A stretch of DNA of 64,000 nt from assembly GCF_007197735.1 (NCBI RefSeq), contig NZ_CP041637.1:806001-870000 (forward strand). Direction: 5' to 3'. Source of the DNA: Formosa sediminum. Lineage in GTDB: Bacteria; Bacteroidota; Bacteroidia; Flavobacteriales; Flavobacteriaceae. The translations under genes and the position numbers were made by a program. The number at the start of each line of letters is the position of its first letter. Within the stretch, counting starts at the first letter, position 1. This document shows, one piece after another, positions 18,256-28,450 of the stretch. A model generated the notes under the pieces. That model saw nothing but the letters and a program-made list of their open reading frames with translations. It was not told the DNA's origin and did not search any database.

Positions 18256-19485
18256 TTACATTTTATAAAGCCATACCGACGGATCTTGTGTGGCACTTTC
18301 TTTAAATATACTAAAACTTAAGGTGGTATCTCCTGAAGAACTATTAGTAAATACCTGACCAATAACTTGGTTAGTTGTTACTTTATCACCTTTCTTAACA
18401 TAAACCTTAGACAAGTTTTTATATGCTGTAAAGTAATTTCCGTGTTGTACTAAAACTGTAGGATTACCTTTTTTCTGAACAATAATAGCATAAACCTCGC
18501 CATTAAAAACAGAACGCACTTCGGCACCAGGGCTTGTTGCAATACGCACACCATTGCTATGTATTGTTGCTGTTTTTACAATAGGATGTGGCTGATCTCC
18601 ATAACGCAGTGTAACCACACCTTTTTGTACAGGCCACGGTAATTTACCTTTATTAGACACAAAATTTGCTGCTAGATTTTTAGCCTCAGGTGTTAAAGCA
18701 AACCCTCTTGTTTCTGTGCTTTTACCTGCTTTTTTATTAGACTTTACAATGGCTTCCCGAATTAATTTTTCAATTTCACGATCTATACGGTCTGCCTCTT
18801 CTTGTTTTTGCCTAATTTGAGAAGCATAACTATTTAAATCCTTTTGTATAGAAGCCATTAACGCACGTTGTTCTTTACGTTCTAATTCTAATTGAGCTTG
18901 GGCAATACTATTCTCTTTAATTAATTCCTGCTTATCTGCCTTTTGCTTAATTAAATTAGTATTTGCTATTTTTAGCGCTTCTGTCTTATGCTTAATATTT
19001 GCTGCTTGCTCCTTTTGATAATTGGTATATTGTGTAATGTATTGTAGTCTTTTATAAGCTTGTTGAAAATTGGTAGACGATAATAAAAACATTACTCGAC
19101 TTTGTTCACTTCTGCTTTTATAAGAATGCACAATCATCTCTGCATAGTCTTTTTTAAGCACTTCTAGATCTTCACGTAGCTGGGTAATCTCGCGTTGGTT
19201 AACACCAATTTCTCGAGTTAATAAATTTGCTTGTTGATTTGTAACTTTAATTAAGTTACTACGCACATTTATTTTATGATTTAAATCTTCTATTAAAGAT
19301 AATTGCGATTTTGCTTTAGATTTGTTTTTGAACAACATGCTATTAATTTGCTCAATTTCTTTACGCAATTCTTGTCGACGATTTTCTAACTCCTGCTGTT
19401 TTTTACTTTGTGAAAACACAGAGACACTGCTTATTAAACAGAAAAAAACAATAATTAATTTATATGAGAATAGTGTTTTAATCAT
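18256..19485 (-). CDS. EnvC-like murein hydrolase activator with a degenerate LytM (M23) domain
   Basis: 409 residues. A signal peptide (LISSVSVFSQ) precedes a long coiled coil (about 27-250). A C-terminal LytM/M23 fold lies at about 285-405. The zinc ligands of active M23 peptidases are lost: the Asp of the HxxxD block is replaced in SNGVRIATSPG, and the final HxH block reads TLSFSI. Only the middle VQHGN histidine remains. This is the pattern of EnvC-type proteins, which do not cut peptidoglycan but switch on amidases at the septum. The ATG overlaps the stop of the upstream DUF4292 gene by four bases, so translation is probably coupled. It is the last gene of a leftward operon. Confidence 0.9.
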   Translation of the reverse strand: MIKTLFSYKLIIVFFCLISSVSVFSQSKKQQELENRRQELRKEIEQINSMLFKNKSKAKSQLSLIEDLNHKINVRSNLIKVTNQQANLLTREIGVNQREITQLREDLEVLKKDYAEMIVHSYKSRSEQSRVMFLLSSTNFQQAYKRLQYITQYTNYQKEQAANIKHKTEALKIANTNLIKQKADKQELIKENSIAQAQLELERKEQRALMASIQKDLNSYASQIRQKQEEADRIDREIEKLIREAIVKSNKKAGKSTETRGFALTPEAKNLAANFVSNKGKLPWPVQKGVVTLRYGDQPHPIVKTATIHSNGVRIATSPGAEVRSVFNGEVYAIIVQKKGNPTVLVQHGNYFTAYKNLSKVYVKKGDKVTTNQVIGQVFTNSSSGDTTLSFSIFKESATQDPSVWLYKM

Positions 19486-20252
19486 TTAAGTTCTATAGCT
19501 TCAAAACCTGAAGGAATTTTAAAAGGGAAATTTAATTTTTCGTCCAAAGATACAGATTTGAATTCCAATTCTATAATAGTTTCGCTACTAGCTTCAACAG
19601 CATTTATTTTTATGTGTTCCGGAATAATTTCTGATGCTACATCTTGATATTTTAAATAGTCTATTTGTAATAAACGAGATTCTTTTGGTTGGGACAATTG
19701 CTGAGACACAATTTTAAAATATGCTGGATTTATTATATAAAACAATTCAAATAAAGGACGTTGTTCTGCCGGTTGTACCACGTATGCATCATCATATACT
19801 TCAGACACATATGCTGCTTCTTTTAAATTAAAAAGCGCTTCTCCCAACAACAAATTCTGAACTTTATTAAAATCTAAATCTGTACCTAAAAAATCACTTA
19901 ACAATTTATAATCGCCTTCAAAAAACGTATTATCTAGTTTATTGTAAAAACTTACTTTATCTGGTGTAATTAATAATCTTGCTGCAGAAAAGGGTCCGTT
20001 TAACCAAATGGTTTTATCTTTTTCTATTCTTAAATTAATTGCAACCGATTTAGAATTATCTCCTTCAGAATACACTGCTTTTACTTTAGCAGAAAGTGTT
20101 TTAAAACTTGCTGCTTGTTTAGAGTTTTCTTTTATTAATTGTTTGGTATTTAATTTAAAATTAGGATTTGTATTGGTTAAAGTTTTTGCCGATTTACATC
20201 CCACAGTGATCATTAATAGGGATGCAATTATAATACGAAGTAGGTGTTTCAT
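19482..20252 (-). CDS. DUF4292 lipoprotein (LolA/LolB-like fold expected)
   Basis: 256 residues with a lipobox ending in GC (MITVGC, Cys about residue 19). The mature part has the recurrent DUF4292 features: FKTLSAKVKAVYSEGD, KTIWLNGPFSAARLLITPDK, FFEGDYKLLSDFLGTDLDF and a C-terminal INAVEASSETIIELEFKSV strand pair. Members of this family resemble LolB, the outer-membrane lipoprotein receptor that Bacteroidota otherwise seem to lack, but a direct role is inference. It overlaps both neighbours (1 base with the TPR gene, 4 bases with the EnvC-like gene), so the three are probably made together as envelope-assembly factors. Confidence 0.85.
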   Translation of the reverse strand: MKHLLRIIIASLLMITVGCKSAKTLTNTNPNFKLNTKQLIKENSKQAASFKTLSAKVKAVYSEGDNSKSVAINLRIEKDKTIWLNGPFSAARLLITPDKVSFYNKLDNTFFEGDYKLLSDFLGTDLDFNKVQNLLLGEALFNLKEAAYVSEVYDDAYVVQPAEQRPLFELFYIINPAYFKIVSQQLSQPKESRLLQIDYLKYQDVASEIIPEHIKINAVEASSETIIELEFKSVSLDEKLNFPFKIPSGFEAIELK

Positions 20253-21619
20253 TACTCTGAAATTTCAAATTTATTTGCTTTATCTGTAAAGCGTTTTGCT
20301 TCTTTTGGTTGATTTAAACCTAAGTAAGATTGTGCGATTTGGTAATAAAAATCACTTTCCATTTTCTTGTCGTCTATAATATAGTCTAAGCCCATTTTTA
20401 ATTGTTCTATAGCATCTTCAAAACGATTAATTTTATTAAGTGAAACTCCAGCCATTAGATACAACTCTGGCTGAGAGGGATATTTTACTAGCGTTTCTGC
20501 AGTTTTTTTATACGCAAGATCGTATTGTTTTAAATCTATATGAAGTACTATAATATTTCTAGAAATGCCATAATTATCACCTTCCAATTGAAGAGCTTCA
20601 GAATAATATTTAATTGCTTTTTCTTTATCGCCTTTAGTTAAATAATATTGTGCCAACTCCACAAGCGTTTTACCATCGTTAGAATTACCAACCATGGTAG
20701 ATATAGTTACTAACTCATCTTCATACTCAGGATTCTCTCCAACAAATCTTACAAAGTCTGCAAGAACTAGTACTTTAGCTTCTGCTTTTATTTGCGGACT
20801 TTTCATTGCTATTTCCATAGAAGCTATAGCTTTTTCTGGTTCGTTATCGTCTAAATAAAATTTGTATAGAGCCAAATGTACTAATTGCGATTCTGGATTA
20901 ATTTCTAAAAGTTTTTTAGCTGTTTCAAAAGCTTTTTCTGTATTTCCGCTTTCACTATATCTATAGATTAAAGCCAAATAGTTAGATTCTTGATCTGGAT
21001 TATTTTCTACACGTGCTTCAAGATTTTCTATTTGTTCCTTTTTCTGACCCGTAGCATCGTAAATCTGATTTCTTAAAAAATCACGACTTAAAGACACACC
21101 ATATTCTTCATCTAACTGATCTAAAACTTTAATAGCTTCGTCGTAATCTTTAGTACGTACAAATAAAGCTGCTAAATCTTCCCTATAGTCTGGATGATAT
21201 TTAACCAGTTGTTTAAGTGTTTTTATCGCCTTATCGTAATCGTTTTGCTGCGCATACACATCGTAAAGCTCGTCTAAATACCATTCGTTATCAGGTTCTA
21301 ACTTTACCGCTTTTTTTAAAGCAGATTCTGCTTCTCCAAAATTTTTAAGTTTATTATAGTTTTTACCCATCTCAAAGAACAGGACAGATTCGGTAGGATT
21401 TATTGCAATACACTTTTGTAAAGCATCTACAGATCGCATATAATTTTCAATACCGCTTTGCTTTAAGGCTTCAAAAAATAATTCTTGAAATTGATCGTCT
21501 ACTTCACCTAAATCATCTAGAGGTGCGTCTGTATTTTCAACTTGAGCATGAGATAGCATAGACGCTAGAAAGAGTCCTAAAAAACTAAGTTTATAAAAGG
21601 TTTTAAACCTCATGCTCAT
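20252..21619 (-). CDS. Exported tetratricopeptide repeat protein
   Basis: 455 residues. A signal peptide (LGLFLASMLSHAQ) is followed by about ten TPR units from residue 35 onward, for example FFEMGKNYNKLKNFGEAESA, YDVYAQQNDYDKAIKTLKQL, YLALIYRYSESGNTEKAFE and YYLTKGDKEKAIKYYSEALQ. TPR arrays are protein-binding scaffolds, and here they would act in the periplasm. It begins MSMRF, so the start could be either of two ATGs two codons apart. It is translationally coupled to the DUF4292 lipoprotein (TAATG) and 14 bases downstream of the nucleotidyltransferase. The partner is not evident from the sequence. Confidence 0.88.
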   Translation of the reverse strand: MSMRFKTFYKLSFLGLFLASMLSHAQVENTDAPLDDLGEVDDQFQELFFEALKQSGIENYMRSVDALQKCIAINPTESVLFFEMGKNYNKLKNFGEAESALKKAVKLEPDNEWYLDELYDVYAQQNDYDKAIKTLKQLVKYHPDYREDLAALFVRTKDYDEAIKVLDQLDEEYGVSLSRDFLRNQIYDATGQKKEQIENLEARVENNPDQESNYLALIYRYSESGNTEKAFETAKKLLEINPESQLVHLALYKFYLDDNEPEKAIASMEIAMKSPQIKAEAKVLVLADFVRFVGENPEYEDELVTISTMVGNSNDGKTLVELAQYYLTKGDKEKAIKYYSEALQLEGDNYGISRNIIVLHIDLKQYDLAYKKTAETLVKYPSQPELYLMAGVSLNKINRFEDAIEQLKMGLDYIIDDKKMESDFYYQIAQSYLGLNQPKEAKRFTDKANKFEISE

Positions 21620-21633
21620 GTTGTAACAATCTC

Positions 21634-22653
21634 TTAATTTAAAGTGGAATAATCTCCTATACTTATTGTTGTAAAATTTCCATCAAATTCTACATAATTA
21701 CCTATCATTGCATCATCTAAATTAGCATTTTTAATAGTGGAATGATTACTAATTATAGTATTTTTAACGGTTGAATTTTCTAAAACACAACCTGCTCCAA
21801 TAGACACATATGGTCCTATAGTTGTATTATTTAAAACAACGCCTTTCCCAACAAAACATGGTTCTATAATTTTAGAGTGGTTTAAAACCACACTATCGTC
21901 TACTAATTGTTCTTCACCATCTGCATGAATAAACCCTAACATTTTACCGTTTGTTTGTACAGTAACAGGCTTATTTCCGCAATCCATCCACTCATCAACT
22001 TGTCCTGTTTTAAACACTTTACCTTTAGCCATCATACCTTTAATACCATCATTAATTTGGTATTCACCGCCATTAATAATGTTATTGTCTAATACATGTT
22101 GAAGTTCTTCTCTAAGAACGGCAATATCTTTAAAATAGTATATTCCTATTACAGCTAAATTACTAACAAAAGTTTGAGGTTTCTCTACCAATTCAATTAT
22201 TTCTTCGTTAGAATTTAGTTTTACAACACCAAAAGCTTCTGGTTTTTCAACTTGTTTAACCCAAATCACAGCATCTGCATCTGGATCTAAATTAAAATCT
22301 GCACGTATTAAAGTATCTGCATAAGCCACAACTGCTGGTCCAGATAAAGATTCCTTTGCACTCATTATCGCATGTCCTGTTCCTAAAGGTTTGTCTTGAC
22401 GATATATTGATGCTTTTGCACCTAAGCTATGAGCCAGTTGTGTTAAACTCGCTACAACATCGTCTCCAAAAAAGGCAGGATCTCCTAAGATAAAAGCGAC
22501 TTCGTCTATTGGTTGGTCAATTACTTTAGCGATGTCTTTTACTAAACGGTGCACGATTGGTTGTCCGGCAACTGGAATTAATGGTTTTGGCACAGTTAGA
22601 GTGTGTGGGCGTAATCGTGAGCCACGACCAGCCATTGGTACAATAATTTTCAT
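21634..22653 (-). CDS. Sugar-phosphate nucleotidyltransferase with a left-handed beta-helix tail
   Basis: 339 residues. It activates a sugar-1-phosphate with NTP. The nucleotide-binding signature MAGRGSRLRPHTLTVPKPL opens the protein. VAYADTLIRAD (metal-binding Asp) and GGEYQINDGIKGM follow. The last 90 residues are hexapeptide repeats (FVGKGVVLNNTTIGPYVSIG ... AMIGNYVEF) of the left-handed beta-helix type. The family includes glucose-1-phosphate thymidylyl- and mannose-1-phosphate guanylyltransferases, and the base and sugar cannot be assigned with confidence. It is in one leftward run with dut and a flippase, so a cell-surface glycan role is likely. Confidence 0.88.
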   Translation of the reverse strand: MKIIVPMAGRGSRLRPHTLTVPKPLIPVAGQPIVHRLVKDIAKVIDQPIDEVAFILGDPAFFGDDVVASLTQLAHSLGAKASIYRQDKPLGTGHAIMSAKESLSGPAVVAYADTLIRADFNLDPDADAVIWVKQVEKPEAFGVVKLNSNEEIIELVEKPQTFVSNLAVIGIYYFKDIAVLREELQHVLDNNIINGGEYQINDGIKGMMAKGKVFKTGQVDEWMDCGNKPVTVQTNGKMLGFIHADGEEQLVDDSVVLNHSKIIEPCFVGKGVVLNNTTIGPYVSIGAGCVLENSTVKNTIISNHSTIKNANLDDAMIGNYVEFDGNFTTISIGDYSTLN

Positions 22654-22724
22654 AATTTATCCTGTCTAACCAGGTATATTTTAGTTAATATTTGTTATGT
22701 TTTTATAATAATTACGGGGCTAGT

Positions 22725-23159
22725 TTATACTTTCCCTGTACTCCCAAATCCGCCTGCACCTCTGGCAGTTTCAGAAAGTGTGTCTACTTCTTCAAATTGA
22801 GCTTGTTCATGTTTTGCAAACACTAATTGAGCGATACGTTCGCCATTTTCTATGGTAAAGTTCTCGTTAGATAAGTTAACCAAAATCACCCCTATTTCTC
22901 CTCTATAATCGGCATCTATAGTTCCAGGAGCGTTTAATACTGTGATACCATGTTTAGCAGCCAAACCACTGCGTGGGCGTACTTGAGCTTCAAAACCAAC
23001 AGGTAATTCTATAAATAATCCTGTTTTTACAATGGTTCGTTCTAAAGGTTTTAAAGTAATGGCTTCTGTGGTAACCGCACGCAAATCCATTCCTGCAGAT
23101 GCTACAGTTTCATAATGCGGTAAAGCATGATTTGATTTATTAATAATTTTTACAATCAT
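22725..23159 (-). CDS. dut: dUTP diphosphatase
   Basis: Hydrolyses dUTP to dUMP and diphosphate, keeping uracil out of DNA and supplying thymidylate synthesis. 144 residues, the standard trimeric form. All five motifs are present: AGMDLRA (1), RPRSGLA (2), [17 protein letters not shown] (3, with the catalytic Asp and Tyr), RIAQLVFA (4) and the flexible C-terminal [10 protein letters not shown] (5). It starts one base from the upstream flippase stop, so it is part of the same transcript. This link between a housekeeping pyrophosphatase and a flippase occurs in other Flavobacteriia as far as I recall. Confidence 0.96.
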   Translation of the reverse strand: MIVKIINKSNHALPHYETVASAGMDLRAVTTEAITLKPLERTIVKTGLFIELPVGFEAQVRPRSGLAAKHGITVLNAPGTIDADYRGEIGVILVNLSNENFTIENGERIAQLVFAKHEQAQFEEVDTLSETARGAGGFGSTGKV

Positions 23160-23160
23160 A

Positions 23161-24621
23161 TTATCTGTTTAATAAATTTTGTATGTCTTGTTTTTCAAAC
23201 TTATAAATAATCAAAACAAATACAATAAGTAATGCAATTCCAACCCCATAGTTTTCTCTAAAGAAATAGAATGAAAGTATTGAAAAGATTACGGATGTTA
23301 ATATATAAGCACTAATTTTTTTAATATTATACGGAATTGGATAATATTTCTTTCCGAAGTAGTACGATAAACCTACCATACTTGCATAAGCTGCTAAGGT
23401 TGCAATGGCTGAACCTCTATAACTGATAATTGGAATGAGCCAAAAGTTTAAAACTAAAGTTACTAAAGCACCGAAAATTGAAATATAAGCACCAAATTTA
23501 GTGCGATCTGTGATTTTATACCATACAGAAAGGTTATGATACATGCCCAAAAATAAATATGCTAATAATATAATGGGCACCACAGACATGGCATCCCAAT
23601 AGGCTTCACTTCTAATTACAATAAGTTTTAAAAGGTCTGCAAAAACAATAACTCCCAACAAAATTAAAGAGCCAATAGTAACAAAGAACTCTAATATCTT
23701 TGCATAGTTTTTCTGAGGATTCTTAGTATTTGCATGACTAAAAAAGAAGGGTTCTATACCTAAGCGATATGCTGTAGCAAACAACGTCATGAATAAAGCG
23801 AGTTTGTAGCAAGCAGAATACATTCCCACTTGAGTATCTGCAATACCTTCAGGCAATAATTTACTTAATAAAATACGGTCGAAAGTTTCATTTACAGAAA
23901 AAGCTAAACCGGCTATTAATACAGGAAACGCATAACGCATCATCCGTTTCCATAAGTCGGTATTAAAATGATATTTCACCTTAAGATAAAAACTTAACAA
24001 CAATAATAAAGTTACTGCACTAGCTATTAAGTTGGCAATAAATATATAATTGATTTGATAATTTTCACGATATATACTATTTAAGAACTCAAACTGTTCC
24101 GACAAATCGCTTAAAGCTAATAGGAAAAATAAGTTTAAACCAAGATTAATAGCAACATTAATAATTTTTATAATGGCATAGGTCATGGATTTTTCATTAG
24201 CACGTAACCATGCGAAAGGAATAATAACCAACGCATCAAGCAATAAAATCCAGATGACGAGTTTAATATATTCGACTTTAATTTCTGTGATGTAAGCAAT
24301 TTGATTTTGAAATACTAATGCTAAAATAAAGAAACCTAAAGACGAGATAATTAAAGAAATGGTAGATGTACCTACAACAATATCTTGATTTTTCTCTTTA
24401 TTGAAAAATCTAAAAAAAGCGGTTTCCATGCCGTAAGCAAGCACGACATTAAACATAACAAACCAAGAGAAGATCACCGAGACTGTGCCATATTCGGCAA
24501 CCGAATTTAAAACTCCAGGAGACGTGTATAAAGGCACCAAAAAGAAATTAAGCATACGTGGCAAGACTGTTGCTAAACCGTAAATAAATGTCTGTTTAAA
24601 AAGGCGTTGTAAAGTGCTCAA
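23161..24621 (-). CDS. Oligosaccharide flippase (Wzx/MATE-like membrane protein)
   Basis: 486 residues with about 14 hydrophobic segments and few charged loops. The N-terminus ([20 protein letters not shown]) and the [20 protein letters not shown] region are typical of polysaccharide-biosynthesis flippases of the MOP superfamily. These move lipid-linked saccharides across the inner membrane. It is the first gene of the leftward block flippase-dut-nucleotidyltransferase-TPR-DUF4292-envC. The substrate could be an O-antigen, capsule or other lipid-linked unit. No polymerase or ligase lies nearby. Confidence 0.88.
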   Translation of the reverse strand: MSTLQRLFKQTFIYGLATVLPRMLNFFLVPLYTSPGVLNSVAEYGTVSVIFSWFVMFNVVLAYGMETAFFRFFNKEKNQDIVVGTSTISLIISSLGFFILALVFQNQIAYITEIKVEYIKLVIWILLLDALVIIPFAWLRANEKSMTYAIIKIINVAINLGLNLFFLLALSDLSEQFEFLNSIYRENYQINYIFIANLIASAVTLLLLLSFYLKVKYHFNTDLWKRMMRYAFPVLIAGLAFSVNETFDRILLSKLLPEGIADTQVGMYSACYKLALFMTLFATAYRLGIEPFFFSHANTKNPQKNYAKILEFFVTIGSLILLGVIVFADLLKLIVIRSEAYWDAMSVVPIILLAYLFLGMYHNLSVWYKITDRTKFGAYISIFGALVTLVLNFWLIPIISYRGSAIATLAAYASMVGLSYYFGKKYYPIPYNIKKISAYILTSVIFSILSFYFFRENYGVGIALLIVFVLIIYKFEKQDIQNLLNR

Positions 24622-24690
24622 TATATATAGAATTCTAGGTGGCTAAAAGTATTGAAATCAGAAGAACTAAAAAAGAAAAGCTACGACTTA

Positions 24691-25188
24691 TTATGGTTTT
24701 GGTCTAGTGTTAGGTATTGGTGGCGTTGATTTAGTATATAAATCTACATATTTAAAATACTTAACTGTTCCGGACTCTGTATATTGAATGATACACTCAT
24801 TCTCGTCGAGCTCAAATTTAGTTTTTTGTGTTATAGTTTCAGTTACAGCATCAACTGTTATTTTAGAGCTTGTTGGGTGGATGTATTTTTTATTAGTGGC
24901 ATTTACTTGACGACCAACAAATAATAATTCATTTCGGTTATCTTGTTTTAAAGGTAACTGAAACGTATTAAAATAGAGACTATCTAAAGTGATTTGGTCT
25001 GGTAATTGATCTTCTAAAACTATAAAAATATTAACTCCAGAACCTCCTCCTTTTACACCAGAATTCCAATGTGTTTTATACACTTCTTTAATACTAACTG
25101 GCACTTTCTTTTCAAGTTTTTGAGATGCACAATTTGTAATAGAACATAATACAAGATTACATAAAAAAAGGACTTTAAAAAATTTCAT
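24691..25188 (-). CDS. Small lipoprotein of unknown function
   Basis: The ATG at 25188 is chosen because it gives a normal signal peptide with a lipobox (SITNC, Cys about residue 20). A longer frame from 25254 would put 22 non-signal residues in front. The resulting 165-residue protein has a Gly-rich early segment (GVKGGGSG) and ends in a Pro-rich tail (STPPIPNTRPKP). The middle is beta-strand-like. I do not recognise a family. It stands alone between the flippase operon and the terminator of the atp operon, and no promoter matching the consensus was seen in the short space upstream. Confidence 0.72.
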   Translation of the reverse strand: MKFFKVLFLCNLVLCSITNCASQKLEKKVPVSIKEVYKTHWNSGVKGGGSGVNIFIVLEDQLPDQITLDSLYFNTFQLPLKQDNRNELLFVGRQVNATNKKYIHPTSSKITVDAVTETITQKTKFELDENECIIQYTESGTVKYFKYVDLYTKSTPPIPNTRPKP

Positions 25189-25231
25189 ACCAGACGTTTT
25201 GTATTCAATAAAGATAGTAAAGTTAAAGTAT

Positions 25232-25262
25232 AAAAAAAGCCTCGCATATTGCAAGGCTTTTA
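25232..25262 (-). terminator. Terminator of the atp operon, with an accessory hairpin upstream
   Basis: AAAGCCT and AGGCTTT enclose a smaller GCA/TGC helix. On the minus strand the stem is followed by a T run. A second hairpin, TTTAGAT-TACT-ATCTAAA (25283-25300), lies between it and the atpG stop at 25330. Confidence 0.82.
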
Positions 25263-25329
25263 TAAGTATAATGACATTAATGTTTAGATTACTATCTAAA
25301 ATTTACAAGCACGTATTTTTAATATGGTA

Positions 25330-26190
25330 TTAATTATTAAGTGCTTCTGCACCACCAACAATTTCTAATATTTCGTTAGTAATCGCTGCTTGACGGGCTT
25401 TATTATATGTTAATTTTAATTGATCTCTTAATTCGGTTGCATTATCTGTTGCTTTATGCATTGCAGTCATACGTGCACCGTGTTCACTAGCAAAAGAATC
25501 TCTTAAGCCTTTAAACAACTGATTTTTCAGAGATTTAGGAATTAATTGTTCTATAATTTCTAATTTTGATGGCTCAAAAATATAATCTGTATTCACATCT
25601 TTTTCTACTTCGATAGGAGAAATAGGTAAGAATTGTTCTGTAGTTACAATTTGAGTTGCAGCATTTTTAAATTGATTGTATACGATATCAATTTTATCAA
25701 ACTCACCGGCAACAAATTTTTGCATTAAAGACTCAGCAATTTCGGCTACGTTTTCAAACGACAAATCATCAAAAACATCACTTCTATTGGCTACAATCTT
25801 ATTGGTCTTTTTAAATGCATCATTGGCTTTTTTTCCAATAACAAAATAAGACACATCTTTACCAGCATACTTGGTTTGAACTAAATTGTTTACCTCTTTA
25901 ATAATATTAGAGTTAAACGCACCACACAACCCTCTATTAGACGTAACAGGTATAATAAGTACCTTGTTAACTTCTCTTTGTTCTGAATATTTATTAGAAA
26001 TATCAGAATCTATCGTTGCACTTAATGTTTGTAAAAGCTCTGTAAGTTTGTCTGAATAAGGACGCATAGCAGTAATAGCATCTTGCGCTTTCTTTAACTT
26101 TGCAGCAGATACCATTTTCATGGCACTAGTAATCTGCATCGTTGAAGATACCGAAGCTATTCTGTTACGTATTTCTTTTAAATTTGCCAT
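25330..26190 (-). CDS. atpG: ATP synthase F1 subunit gamma
   Basis: Central rotor shaft of F1, coupling proton flow to catalysis. 286 residues. The N-terminal coiled-coil helix (LKEIRNRIASVSSTMQITSA) and the C-terminal helix (GARMTAMHKATDNATELRDQ) are the two conserved blocks, and the SNRGLCGAFNSNI segment is also diagnostic. It is the last gene of the operon here. The beta and epsilon genes, which follow gamma in most bacteria, do not follow, and the operon ends in a terminator. A 14-bp hairpin separates it from atpA. Confidence 0.97.
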   Translation of the reverse strand: MANLKEIRNRIASVSSTMQITSAMKMVSAAKLKKAQDAITAMRPYSDKLTELLQTLSATIDSDISNKYSEQREVNKVLIIPVTSNRGLCGAFNSNIIKEVNNLVQTKYAGKDVSYFVIGKKANDAFKKTNKIVANRSDVFDDLSFENVAEIAESLMQKFVAGEFDKIDIVYNQFKNAATQIVTTEQFLPISPIEVEKDVNTDYIFEPSKLEIIEQLIPKSLKNQLFKGLRDSFASEHGARMTAMHKATDNATELRDQLKLTYNKARQAAITNEILEIVGGAEALNN

Positions 26191-26221
26191 GTTTTATACT
26201 AGAACTAAGTATTGCGTATTC

Positions 26222-26255
26222 AGTAGTGAGATTTAAAATGATAAACCTCACTACT
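26222..26255 (-). other. Intra-operon RNA hairpin between atpA and atpG
   Basis: AGTAGTGAG (26222-26230) pairs with CTCACTACT (26247-26255). The helix continues by TTTA/TAAA after one position that is A/C on the plus strand but a G-U pair in the minus-strand RNA. The total is 14 bp with a 6-base loop. There is no U tract, so a processing or stability element is more likely than a terminator. Confidence 0.7.
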
Positions 26256-26271
26256 CAAAACTAAAATCTAA

Positions 26272-27852
26272 TTATGCTTTAAATTTAACTGCTACTTCTT
26301 TAGCAACTGCAGCTAATGTATCTGTAACTTCATCTGTTAATTTTCCTGCTTTAAGTGTGCTTAAAACACCTGCATGTTTAGCTCTTAAGAATTCAAGGAA
26401 ATCACTTTCAAATGCTTTAACTTTATCTACAGGAACATCTTTTAATAAGTTTTTAGAACCTGCATAAATAATTGCAATTTGATCTTCTACTTTAAACGGA
26501 TCATTTTGAGCTTGTTTTAAAATCTCTACGTTACGCTTACCTTTTTCAATTACGTTTAAAGTTACGGCATCTAAATCTGATCCGAACTTCGCGAATGCTT
26601 CTAATTCACGGAATTGCGCTTGATCTAATTTTAATGTACCAGATACTTTTTTCATTGATTTAATCTGTGCATTACCACCAACACGCGATACAGAAATACC
26701 TACGTTAATTGCTGGACGTACACCAGAGTTAAATAAATCTCCATCTAAGAAGATTTGTCCATCTGTAATAGAAATTACATTTGTTGGAATATATGCAGAT
26801 ACGTCTCCTGCTTGTGTTTCAATAATTGGTAAAGCGGTTAAAGAACCACCACCTTTTACGATTGGCTTTAATGAATCTGGAAGATCATTCATATCTTTAG
26901 CAATCTCGTCATTATTAATAACTTTTGCAGCACGCTCTAATAAACGAGAGTGTAAGTAAAAGACATCTCCAGGATATGCCTCACGTCCTGGTGGACGACG
27001 TAATAATAAAGACACCTCACGGTAAGCTACGGCTTGTTTCGATAAATCATCAAAAACAATTAAAGCTGGTCTACCAGTATCTCTAAAATACTCTCCAATT
27101 GCAGCACCTGAAAATGGCGCATATACTTGCATTGGTGCTGGATCTGATGCATTTGCTGCAACAATAGTAGTATAGGCTAAAGCACCTTTTTCTTCTAACG
27201 TTTTAGCAATTAAAGCTACTGTTGATGCTTTTTGACCAACGGCAACATATATACAATATACAGGCTCGCCTGCATCGTAAAATTCTTTTTGATTTAAAAT
27301 GGTATCAATACAAACAGCTGTTTTACCAGTTTGTCTGTCTCCAATAACCAATTCTCGCTGACCTCTACCAACCGGAATCATAGCATCAATAGCTTTAATA
27401 CCTGTTTGTAATGGCTCGGTTACGGGTTCTCTAAAAATTACACCCGGTGCTTTACGCTCTAGTGGCATTTGGTAAGTATCACCAGTTATAGGTCCTTTAC
27501 CATCTATTGGATTTCCTAAAGTATCTACTACACGACCAACAATACCTTCACCTACATTAATAGATGCGATACGTTCTGTACGTTTTACAGTTGTTCCTTC
27601 TTTTACAAATTGTGAAGGTCCTAATAATACTACACCTACGTTATCTTCTTCAAGGTTTAATACAATCCCTTCAAGACCGTTTCCAAAATCTACTAATTCA
27701 CCATATTGTGCATTAGCCAATCCGTAAACACGTGCAATACCATCTCCTACAGTTAATACCGTTCCCACTTCATTTAAAGTTGCTCCCGCTTCAAAACCTT
27801 GTAGTTGTTGCTTTAAGATTGCTGTTACTTCAGCTGGTTTTACTTCTGCCAT
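26272..27852 (-). CDS. atpA: ATP synthase F1 subunit alpha
   Basis: Regulatory nucleotide-binding subunit of the F1 hexamer. 526 residues, close to other Bacteroidota. The P-loop [10 protein letters not shown] (near residue 172), the [20 protein letters not shown] block and the [20 protein letters not shown] signature are all present. It lies 55 bases after atpH and 81 bases before atpG. A short inverted repeat (TAATCG/CGATTA, 27872-27893) sits just before its ATG, too weak to call a regulatory element. Confidence 0.98.
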   Translation of the reverse strand: MAEVKPAEVTAILKQQLQGFEAGATLNEVGTVLTVGDGIARVYGLANAQYGELVDFGNGLEGIVLNLEEDNVGVVLLGPSQFVKEGTTVKRTERIASINVGEGIVGRVVDTLGNPIDGKGPITGDTYQMPLERKAPGVIFREPVTEPLQTGIKAIDAMIPVGRGQRELVIGDRQTGKTAVCIDTILNQKEFYDAGEPVYCIYVAVGQKASTVALIAKTLEEKGALAYTTIVAANASDPAPMQVYAPFSGAAIGEYFRDTGRPALIVFDDLSKQAVAYREVSLLLRRPPGREAYPGDVFYLHSRLLERAAKVINNDEIAKDMNDLPDSLKPIVKGGGSLTALPIIETQAGDVSAYIPTNVISITDGQIFLDGDLFNSGVRPAINVGISVSRVGGNAQIKSMKKVSGTLKLDQAQFRELEAFAKFGSDLDAVTLNVIEKGKRNVEILKQAQNDPFKVEDQIAIIYAGSKNLLKDVPVDKVKAFESDFLEFLRAKHAGVLSTLKAGKLTDEVTDTLAAVAKEVAVKFKA

Positions 27853-27907
27853 TTTATCTAGATATAAGCTCTAATCGAAATAATTTCCGATTAAAAAATT
27901 TATAAAA

Positions 27908-28444
27908 TTAATTTAATGAAAATTCTTGTTTTATTTTATTTAGTTTGTTAGCTACACTTGCATCATATTGTAAATCGCCAACGCGTAATACGAAACCACC
28001 TATGATGTTTTCGTCTATTACATTTTTAATTTCAACAGTTTTCCCAGTTAACTCTTTAAGTTTTACTAGCACTTTTGCTTCTAGATCACTAGTTAAAGGT
28101 ACTACAGTTGTTACAGTTGCAATATCTGTACCAGATAATTGTTCAAACAATATAGTGTAAGTATTTGCTACATCTTCTAAAATTGATATTCTTTTATTTT
28201 CAATAAGAACATCAAATAAGTTAACTGTTGCTGGTGTGATATAATTAAAGACTTCTAACAACACAGCTTTTTTTACTGAAGATTTTAATACAGGACTCTC
28301 TAACATATCGCTTAAGTCTTTACTATTTGCAATAGTTTTAGCAATTAAAGTCATATCTTTATTTACAACTTCTGCTGAATTACTTTCCTGTGCTAATGCT
28401 ATAACTGCTTTTGCGTAGCGTATTGCTGCTCTTGATCCTGCCAT
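27908..28444 (-). CDS. atpH: ATP synthase F1 subunit delta
   Basis: Peripheral-stalk subunit (OSCP homologue) joining the F1 head to subunit b. 178 residues. N-terminal helices (AIRYAKAVIALAQES) are followed by the conserved C-terminal strand and helix (NVIDENIIGGFVLRVGD and YDASVANKLNKIKQEF). Its ATG follows the atpF stop by 6 bases, the normal close spacing for this pair. Confidence 0.96.
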   Translation of the reverse strand: MAGSRAAIRYAKAVIALAQESNSAEVVNKDMTLIAKTIANSKDLSDMLESPVLKSSVKKAVLLEVFNYITPATVNLFDVLIENKRISILEDVANTYTILFEQLSGTDIATVTTVVPLTSDLEAKVLVKLKELTGKTVEIKNVIDENIIGGFVLRVGDLQYDASVANKLNKIKQEFSLN

Positions 28445-28450
28445 GCTTAA

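Noticed and set aside
27872-27893. TAATCG/CGATTA inverted repeat before atpA
   Set aside because: Only six pairs with a large loop; far weaker than the two other atp hairpins.
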